Shown piece after piece: positions 1 through 4,676 of a stretch of 7,714 nucleotides of DNA. Below the pieces are notes generated by a model, which did no database searches, was not told the DNA's origin, and worked only from the letters and a program-made list of their open reading frames with translations. This DNA is from Pseudomonadota bacterium (GTDB lineage Bacteria > Pseudomonadota > Gammaproteobacteria > Burkholderiales > Ferrovaceae). The stretch lies in assembly GCA_021804705.1 (NCBI GenBank), contig JAJZHC010000060.1:1-7714 (forward strand). The letters are read 5' to 3'. Position 1 is the first letter of the stretch, and every line of letters begins with the position of its first letter. Position numbers and translations under genes: made by a program.

Positions 1-415
1 GGACGACGTGGCGCGCCTCTCCTCCGAGGGGGCCGTGACCCTGTTCCATCGCTACAACGAGCGACGCGACGAAGGGGCGCGCCTGCTGGCCAGCGGCCCC
101 TGCCCCCCCGGTCAGCTGTCCCTGCTGCCCGACCTCGCCACCCGCCTGGGTTGGGGCCTCGTGCTGCGCGTGCATGCCCTGGACGACACTGAAAAGATGG
201 CGGCGTTGCAGGCGCGCGCGGCACACATGGGGGTGAGCCTGCCGCAGGAAGCAGCGCGCTACATCCTGACCCACTGGACGCGCGACACCGCATCCCTGTT
301 TGCCCTGATGCAGGAACTCAACCGCTGGTCCCTTTCAGCGCACCGTGCCATCATCACCATCCCGTTGATTCGGGATGCGCTGGCTTCCCTTCAACCTCGT
401 CCTTCCGGAATGTAA
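1..415 (+). CDS. hda: DnaA regulatory inactivator Hda, C-terminal part (partial)
   Basis: The gene enters from the left edge; the frame is open from base 2 with no upstream stop. Hda is a DnaA-like AAA+ protein that works with the DNA-loaded sliding clamp to stimulate hydrolysis of DnaA-bound ATP, so preventing re-initiation of replication. The first visible residues, Asp-Asp, fit the end of the Walker B motif. Next come the helix leading into LFHRYNERRDEGARLLASG (sensor 1 region), then PDLATRLGWGLVLRVHALDD, the segment that in Hda and DnaA carries the box VII arginine. The C-terminal lid helices follow, with RDTASLFALMQELNRWSL as the likely sensor 2 region. The protein ends about where Hda proteins end, with no DnaA-type DNA-binding domain IV, which argues against DnaA itself. 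The N-terminal clamp-binding motif and Walker A lie outside the window. The GTG at base 8 is internal, not a true start. The stop shares one base with the next start (TAATG). Confidence 0.9.
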   Translation, partial: DDVARLSSEGAVTLFHRYNERRDEGARLLASGPCPPGQLSLLPDLATRLGWGLVLRVHALDDTEKMAALQARAAHMGVSLPQEAARYILTHWTRDTASLFALMQELNRWSLSAHRAIITIPLIRDALASLQPRPSGM

Positions 416-1089
416 TGCGACTGGTTCTTTTTGATCTCGACAATACCCTGCTGTCCGGCGACAGCGATTTTGAGTGGGGGCTTTTTCTGGCAGCCCAGGG
501 CGTGCACGATCGTGAGGCCTATGAAGCGCAGAACCTGGCCTTCTATGAAGACTACAAGGCAGGCACGCTGGACATCCAGCATTTCCTGCAATTCCAGCTG
601 GGTCCCCTGGGCCGTCACAGCCGCAGCCAACTGGACCACTGGCACCGCCAGTTCATGCAGGAGCGCATCACGCCGCTGATCAGCGACCGGGCCCGCCAGC
701 TGGTGCGCCACGAACAGGCGCGTGCCGATCTCACGGCCATCGTCACGGCCACCAATCGCTTCGTCACCGGCCCCATTGCCACGGCCTTCGGCATCGAACA
801 CCTGGTGGCCACCGAACCCGAAATCGGGCCCGATGGCCAGTTCACCGGCAAGGCTCTCGGCCTGCCCTGCTTTCGCGAAGGCAAGATCGCCTGCGTGGAC
901 GCCTGGCTGGCCTCGCTGGGACAGCGCTGGTCCGATTTCGACACCACCGTGTTCTACAGCGATTCGCTCAACGACCTGCCCCTTTTGGGGCGTGTCTCCC
1001 ACCCTGTGGCCGTCAACCCGGACGACACGCTGCGCGCACATGCGTGCGCGGCGCATTGGCCCATTCTTGAACTGAACGCCACACCATGA
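415..1089 (+). CDS. HAD-superfamily subfamily IB hydrolase (SerB-like phosphatase)
   Basis: This 224-residue protein has all four HAD phosphatase motifs. Motif I is FDLDNT at residues 6-11, with D7 the expected nucleophile and D9 the general acid/base. Motif II is the threonine in IVTATN (about T111), motif III is K157 in REGKIACV, and motif IV is SDSLND at 182-187 with D183 and D187 binding magnesium. The helical insert between motifs I and II is the C1-type cap of subfamily IB, the group containing phosphoserine phosphatase. The substrate cannot be read from the sequence; small phosphomonoesters such as phosphoserine or histidinol phosphate are possible. No signal peptide or membrane segment is seen, so it is probably cytosolic. 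The ATG start places motif I at the very N terminus, as usual in the family. It overlaps hda by one base and pcnB by four (ATGA), so it probably depends on the same transcript and coupled translation. The family assignment is firm and the function is not. Confidence 0.9.
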   Translation: MRLVLFDLDNTLLSGDSDFEWGLFLAAQGVHDREAYEAQNLAFYEDYKAGTLDIQHFLQFQLGPLGRHSRSQLDHWHRQFMQERITPLISDRARQLVRHEQARADLTAIVTATNRFVTGPIATAFGIEHLVATEPEIGPDGQFTGKALGLPCFREGKIACVDAWLASLGQRWSDFDTTVFYSDSLNDLPLLGRVSHPVAVNPDDTLRAHACAAHWPILELNATP

Positions 1090-2396
1090 TCCGAAAATTC
1101 ATCCAGAAAGTATTGCGCCGCAGCGCCCGCGGGCCCGTGGCCAAATTGCGCGTGGTGCCCGCTTCCCAGCATGGCATCCATCCCGACAGCATCAGCCCCT
1201 GCGCGCTGCGCGTGGTCAAGGCCCTGCAGGAAGCAGGCTTCAAGGCCTACGTCGTGGGCGGCGCAGTACGCGATCTGCTGGTGGGCAACGAACCCAAGGA
1301 TTTTGACGTGGCCACCGACGCCACCCCGGACCAGGTGCGCCGATTGATCCGGCGCTCGCGCGTCATCGGCCGCCGCTTTCAGATCGTGCATGCCATGTGC
1401 CATGACGAGGTGGTGGAAGTCACCACGTTTCGCGGCTCGGCGCGCGAGGACGAGCGCCAGCAAACCGACGAGCATGGCCGCCTGACGCGCGACAACGTCT
1501 TCGGCACCATCGAGGAAGATGCCGCGCGACGCGACTTTACCGTCAACGCGTTGTACTACGACCCGATCCAGAACGAAGTGCTGGATTACTTCCATGGCGT
1601 GGCCGACGTGCACGCCAAGCGCCTGACCATGATTGGCGACCCCACCACGCGCTATCGCGAAGACCCGGTGCGCATGCTGCGCGCCGTGCGTTTTTCGGCC
1701 AAGCTGGGGCTGGCGCTGGACTCCGCCACCCAGGCCCCGATCAAGGAGCTGGCCGATCTGCTGCTTAACGTGCCCGAGTCACGCCTGTTCGACGAAATCC
1801 TCAAGCTGTTGCTCTCGGGGCACGCCCATGCCTGCGTGTCGCGCTTGCGCGCCGAAGGACTGCACCACGACCTGCTGCCGCTGCTGGACCTGATCCTGGA
1901 CCAGCCCCAGGGCGAAAAATTCATCCGCCAGTCGCTGGAGAACACCGACCGCCGCGTGCGCGAAGACAAACCGGTGTCGCCAGGATTTTTGTTTGCCAGT
2001 TTGTTGTGGCACCCGGTACTGGATGCCTGGAAGAAGCGCCAGGCAGACGGCGAGCGCCCCATGCCGGCGCTGTTCGAGGCCATGAACGACATCCTCGAGG
2101 CACAGCGCAAGAAGCTGGCCATTCCGCGACGCTACGATGCGGTCATGAAGGAGATCTGGAGCCTGCAACCGCGCTTTGAACAACGCGGGGGGCAACGTCC
2201 TTTCCGCCTGCTGGAGCATCCGCGCTTTCGTGCCGCCTATGACTTCATGCTGCTGCGCGCCGATAGCGGCGAACTGGATGAGGCCATCGCCGACTGGTGG
2301 ACGGATTTTCAGCAAGTCGGTCCTGAAGAACGCGAGGCCATGCTGGTGGCAGAAGAAAAGCCCAAACGCGGCGGGCGCCGCCGGGGACGCCGATGA
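1086..2396 (+). CDS. pcnB: Poly(A) polymerase I PcnB
   Basis: PcnB adds 3' poly(A) tails that promote RNA decay and control of some plasmid antisense RNAs. The 436-residue protein is close to the usual bacterial length. The nucleotidyltransferase head carries YVVGGAVRDLLVG (residues 55-67) followed by KDFDVATDATP, with D72 and D74 as metal-binding carboxylates. VIGRRFQIVH (about 93-102) is in the region that separates bacterial poly(A) polymerases from CCA-adding enzymes. RRDFTVNALYYD (148-159) and YREDPVRMLRAVRFSAKLG (190-208) are the conserved neck-side motifs. The last dozen residues form an Arg/Lys/Gly-rich tail, which fits RNA binding. There is no HD phosphohydrolase domain, and the basic N-terminal extension before the head is typical of PcnB, so a tRNA nucleotidyltransferase is less likely. 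The start overlaps the previous stop in ATGA and has no obvious Shine-Dalgarno sequence, which suggests translational coupling. The gene overlaps folK by four bases. Confidence 0.95.
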   Translation: MIRKFIQKVLRRSARGPVAKLRVVPASQHGIHPDSISPCALRVVKALQEAGFKAYVVGGAVRDLLVGNEPKDFDVATDATPDQVRRLIRRSRVIGRRFQIVHAMCHDEVVEVTTFRGSAREDERQQTDEHGRLTRDNVFGTIEEDAARRDFTVNALYYDPIQNEVLDYFHGVADVHAKRLTMIGDPTTRYREDPVRMLRAVRFSAKLGLALDSATQAPIKELADLLLNVPESRLFDEILKLLLSGHAHACVSRLRAEGLHHDLLPLLDLILDQPQGEKFIRQSLENTDRRVREDKPVSPGFLFASLLWHPVLDAWKKRQADGERPMPALFEAMNDILEAQRKKLAIPRRYDAVMKEIWSLQPRFEQRGGQRPFRLLEHPRFRAAYDFMLLRADSGELDEAIADWWTDFQQVGPEEREAMLVAEEKPKRGGRRRGRR

Positions 2397-2887
2397 GCCA
2401 CACGGCCTACATCGGCCTGGGCGGCAACCTGCAGGATCCCCAAGACCATCTCGCCCAGGGCTTTGATGAACTATCAGCCTTGCCGCAAAGCCGCCTGACG
2501 GGACGCTCGCGCCTGTATCGCAGCGCGCCCATGGGGTATCTCGACCAGCCCGACTTCGTCAATGCGGTGGCCCGCATCAGCACGGCGCTTGAGCCCGAAG
2601 CGCTGCTCGACGCCCTGCTGGCCATCGAAGTGCGCCACGGACGGCGCCGCGAATTTCCCAATGCGCCGCGCACGCTCGACCTCGACATCCTGATGTACGA
2701 CATGGTGCAGATGGCCACAGCGCGCCTGACCGTGCCGCATCCGCGCATGGGCAGCCGCGCTTTTGTGTTGTACCCACTGCAGGAACTGGCCCCCGGTCTC
2801 GTGATTCCGGGTCAGGGTGCGGTTTCGGCGTTGCTGGCCCAATGCGCCGACCAGCGGGTGACGCCGCTGGAAGGGGATGAACCGTGA
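2393..2887 (+). CDS. folK: 6-hydroxymethyl-7,8-dihydropterin pyrophosphokinase FolK
   Basis: FolK transfers pyrophosphate from ATP to 6-hydroxymethyl-7,8-dihydropterin, the step before FolP in folate synthesis; it is cytosolic. The 164-residue length matches stand-alone HPPK. YIGLGGNLQDP (residues 6-16) is the N-terminal pterin-pocket signature. SAPMGYLDQPDFVNAVA (44-60) is the usual second block. RRREFPNAPRTLDLDILMYD (84-103) is the family signature, with D96 and D98 as the magnesium-binding pair. VPHPRMGSRAFVLYPLQELAP (114-134) is the C-terminal signature. There is no fusion to FolB or FolP. The ATG overlaps the pcnB stop (ATGA), and GGGGA at 2383-2387 gives a Shine-Dalgarno sequence five bases upstream. 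The GTGA at its end is shared with the next gene. Its position after pcnB is the common proteobacterial order, so the gene name is very secure. Confidence 0.97.
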   Translation: MSHTAYIGLGGNLQDPQDHLAQGFDELSALPQSRLTGRSRLYRSAPMGYLDQPDFVNAVARISTALEPEALLDALLAIEVRHGRRREFPNAPRTLDLDILMYDMVQMATARLTVPHPRMGSRAFVLYPLQELAPGLVIPGQGAVSALLAQCADQRVTPLEGDEP

Positions 2888-3528
2888 CCAACCTTGCCGA
2901 AAAGTATCGCTACGTCGTGGTGGAAGGCCCCATTGCCGTGGGCAAGACGAGCCTGGCGCGCCTGCTGGCCGCGCGCCTTTCGGCGCACCTGATGCTGGAG
3001 GATGCCCAGTCCAACCCGTTTCTGGAACGCTTCTACCGCACCCCGGAACGCTATGCTTTCGCCACCCAGATGTTCTTTTTGTTCCAGCGCGCCCTGCAGG
3101 CCGGCGAACTCAAGCAGCGCGACCTGTTTGACAACCCCACGGTGGCCGATTTTCTGCTGGACAAGGACGTGTTGTTTGCGCGCATGAACCTCGCCGACGA
3201 CGAATTTGATCTGTACCAGCGCATGTACCAGTTTCTGCAACCACGCACGGCCACCCCTGATCTCGTCATCTACCTGCAGGCCCCGGCCGACGTGCTGATC
3301 GAACGCGTGCGCCGGCGCGGCTGGACGGTGGAGCGCCCCATCTCGGAGCGATACCTGCGCGAAGTGGCCGACATGTACGCAGAATATTTTCACAATTATG
3401 AAGCTTCGCCGCTACTCATAGTCAATAGCGAAAACCTGAATTTTGTGGACCAGCCCAAAGACTTCGACCTGCTGCTGGAGCGCATCGGCAATTTACGCAG
3501 CCGCCGGGAATTCTTTAATCGTGGTTAG
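2884..3528 (+). CDS. Deoxynucleoside kinase (dNK/dGK family)
   Basis: This 214-residue protein belongs to the P-loop deoxynucleoside kinase family, which phosphorylates deoxynucleosides (often deoxyadenosine or deoxyguanosine) for nucleotide salvage. The P-loop is GPIAVGKTS at residues 15-23. LEDAQSNPFLERFY (38-51) matches the conserved region with a substrate-contacting Glu and the NPFL signature. FFLFQRALQAGEL (64-76) follows. The arginine-rich lid RVRRRGWTVER lies at 141-151 and LLIVNSENLNFV (177-188) near the C terminus. The usual E/D-R-S catalytic triplet is not present; the aligned stretch reads VADFLLDKDVLFA (87-99), a form I associate with the proteobacterial branch. The start is GTG, chosen because AAGGGGA at 2871-2877 lies six bases upstream and because it gives the expected few residues before the P-loop. 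The ATG at 2877 is out of frame. It overlaps folK by four bases. Substrate preference cannot be told from sequence. A patch around 3380-3440 is clearly more AT-rich than its surroundings. Confidence 0.88.
   Translation: MTNLAEKYRYVVVEGPIAVGKTSLARLLAARLSAHLMLEDAQSNPFLERFYRTPERYAFATQMFFLFQRALQAGELKQRDLFDNPTVADFLLDKDVLFARMNLADDEFDLYQRMYQFLQPRTATPDLVIYLQAPADVLIERVRRRGWTVERPISERYLREVADMYAEYFHNYEASPLLIVNSENLNFVDQPKDFDLLLERIGNLRSRREFFNRG
3492..3519 (+). promoter_or_regulatory. Candidate sigma70 promoter for panC inside the kinase 3' end
   Basis: TTTAAT at 3514-3519 matches the -10 consensus at five of six positions. TTTACG at 3492-3497, 16 bases upstream, matches the -35 consensus at four of six. 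Transcription would begin near 3526, just before panC. The position suits a gene that is separated from the overlapping upstream operon by 47 bases. The match is modest and could be chance in an AT-richer stretch. Confidence 0.3.
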
Positions 3529-3565
3529 GCGTGAGACAATTCGCGTGTTACCAACTTTGAGTTTT

Positions 3566-3570
3566 GGGAG
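3566..3570 (+). promoter_or_regulatory. panC ribosome binding site
   Basis: GGGAG lies five bases before the ATG at 3576. It decides the start: the in-frame TTG at 3564 overlaps this site and would add four residues (MGAF) not expected in PanC. Confidence 0.75.
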
Positions 3571-3575
3571 CTTTC

Positions 3576-4409
3576 ATGGATGTTATTCACTCCGTGGCCG
3601 AGCTGCGTGCACGGTTGTATAACGAACGGCAGGTTGCTCTCGTCCCCACCATGGGCAACCTGCATGACGGCCACATCGACCTGATCCAGCTGGCCAAACC
3701 GCGTGCAGCCTGTCTCGTGGCCAGCATTTTCGTCAACCGCCTGCAGTTTGGACCTCATGAGGATTTTGAGCGTTACCCGCGCACGCTTGTCGCCGACTGC
3801 GAGCGCCTGGCCCAGGCGGGTTGCGACGTGGTATTTGCGCCGGACGAGCAGGAGGTCTATCCTGAACCCCAGGAATACACAGTAGACCCCTCCGGCATTC
3901 AGAACCTCCTGGAAGGGGCTTTCCGGCCGGGACATTTTCGGGGTGTGGCCACTGTGGTGCTGAAGCTGTTCAACATGGTGCAGCCGCAAATTGCCATCTT
4001 CGGAAAAAAGGATTATCAGCAGTACCTGGTGTTGCGTGAAATGGTCAAGCAGTTGTCCTTGCCCATTGAAATCATCCCGGCAGAAACGGTGCGTGCACCG
4101 GACGGGTTGGCGTTGAGTTCACGCAATATGTACTTGAGTCCGCTGGAGCGCGTCGAGGCCATCGCCCTGTATCACCACATCAATACCATTCGCGAGGCGT
4201 TGCAGTCCGGGCGCCGGGACTTTGCGGCGCTGGAATCCCAAGCCGTGGACGCACTCAACGTGCGTGGCTGGAAAACCGACTATGTCGCCATCCGCCGCCA
4301 ATCCGACCTGATGGAACCCGATGCCCACGCGCAGGCACTCGTCGTGCTGGCCGCGGCACGCCTGGGAAACACCCGATTGATCGATAACCTGGAAGTGGAT
4401 CTGTCCTGA
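3576..4409 (+). CDS. panC: Pantothenate synthetase PanC
   Basis: PanC joins pantoate and beta-alanine through a pantoyl-adenylate, using ATP, in the last step of vitamin B5 synthesis on the way to coenzyme A. From the ATG the protein has 277 residues, normal for the family. The nucleotide-binding HxGH motif is in PTMGNLHDGH (24-33, H30 and H33). IFVNRLQFGPHEDFERYPRT (51-70) and EGAFRPGHFRGVATVV (113-128) line the pantoate site. FGKKDYQQYLVLREMV (142-157) contains the conserved Lys-Asp pair K145/D146, and the KMSKS-like loop is DGLALSSRNMYLS (176-188) with R183. No key residue is missing. FGKKD in place of the commoner FGEKD is a mild variant. The start was set at ATG 3576, not TTG 3564, because GGGAG sits five bases upstream of the ATG. 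The gene stands 47 bases after the kinase and 24 before the DUF465 gene. panB is not adjacent. Confidence 0.97.
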   Translation: MDVIHSVAELRARLYNERQVALVPTMGNLHDGHIDLIQLAKPRAACLVASIFVNRLQFGPHEDFERYPRTLVADCERLAQAGCDVVFAPDEQEVYPEPQEYTVDPSGIQNLLEGAFRPGHFRGVATVVLKLFNMVQPQIAIFGKKDYQQYLVLREMVKQLSLPIEIIPAETVRAPDGLALSSRNMYLSPLERVEAIALYHHINTIREALQSGRRDFAALESQAVDALNVRGWKTDYVAIRRQSDLMEPDAHAQALVVLAAARLGNTRLIDNLEVDLS

Positions 4410-4420
4410 AACCCAACCGC

Positions 4421-4428
4421 GGGGAGGA
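4421..4428 (+). promoter_or_regulatory. Strong ribosome binding site of the DUF465 gene
   Basis: GGGGAGGA is a near-perfect anti-16S match ending five bases before the ATG at 4434. It is the best Shine-Dalgarno sequence in the window, which supports the short reading frame as a real and probably well-translated gene. Confidence 0.8.
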
Positions 4429-4433
4429 AAGCA

Positions 4434-4628
4434 ATGGAAGCATCTGTTCAAGATCGCATCAGCCGCCTGCAAACCGAGCACCGGAACCTGGATGAAAAGA
4501 TTCTCAACGGGGTTCGCAATGCGCAGCCCGACCAGATCGAACTGCAACGCCTCAAAAAACGCAAACTTCAGTTGAAGGATCAGATCGCCGCACTGCAGGC
4601 GAGTCTCGTCCCCGACATCTCCGCCTGA
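4434..4628 (+). CDS. DUF465 / YdcH-like small coiled-coil protein
   Basis: This 64-residue protein matches the DUF465 (YdcH-like) family by its core: ISRLQTEHRNLDEKI (9-23), then a short variable loop, then QIELQRLKKRKLQLKDQIAALQ (34-55). The two stretches have heptad-like hydrophobic spacing and would form a helical hairpin or coiled coil. The basic LKKRKLQLKD segment is the most conserved part of the family. No enzyme motif, signal peptide or membrane segment is visible. The biological role of the family is not established, as far as I know, and none is proposed here. The start is fixed by a very strong ribosome binding site. It follows panC by 24 bases in the same direction, so co-transcription is likely. 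It converges on alaS with three bases between the stop codons. Family assignment is confident, helped by length and the LKKRK motif. Confidence 0.87.
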   Translation: MEASVQDRISRLQTEHRNLDEKILNGVRNAQPDQIELQRLKKRKLQLKDQIAALQASLVPDISA

Positions 4629-4676
4629 CCCTTACAAACGCTCCTTCACCCAGGCGCCCACTGACGCGAGCGCCTG
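4596..4676. repeat. Cluster of CAGGCG/CGCCTG inverted repeats at the convergent junction
   Basis: CAGGCG occurs at 4596-4601 and 4651-4656, and its complement CGCCTG at 4622-4627 and 4671-4676. The second pair extends to 7 bp (CAGGCGC 4651-4657 with GCGCCTG 4670-4676, 12-base loop). The first pair spans the DUF465 stop codon and could hold a small inner GTC/GAC stem. Both hairpins lie in coding sequence around the 3-base gap between the genes. Neither is followed by a T-tract on either strand, so they are not classical intrinsic terminators. CGCCTG is also a common hexamer elsewhere in this DNA, so chance is possible. Confidence 0.4.

Noticed and set aside
391..1613. Two overlapping minus-strand open frames (391-1056 and 954-1613) opposite the HAD and pcnB genes
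   Set aside because: They run across conserved motifs of the plus-strand genes, show no domain signatures and have no convincing ribosome sites. They look like GC-driven stop-free frames.
2368..2381. GC-rich hairpin (GCGGC/GCCGC) just before the folK ribosome site
   Set aside because: It falls in the Arg/Gly codon run encoding the basic PcnB tail, which explains the base pattern. The 5 bp stem is weak evidence for regulation.
3551..3567. CCAA/TTGG pairing in the panC leader that would touch the ribosome site
   Set aside because: Only four mostly A-T-containing pairs across a nine-base loop, too weak to support a regulatory claim.
3564..3575. TTG at 3564 as the panC start
   Set aside because: It overlaps the GGGAG ribosome binding site of the ATG at 3576 and adds residues not expected in PanC.
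4651..4676. 7 bp hairpin as an intrinsic terminator for the panC/DUF465 transcript
   Set aside because: The loop is 12 bases and no T-tract follows on either strand. It was kept only as part of the inverted-repeat cluster.
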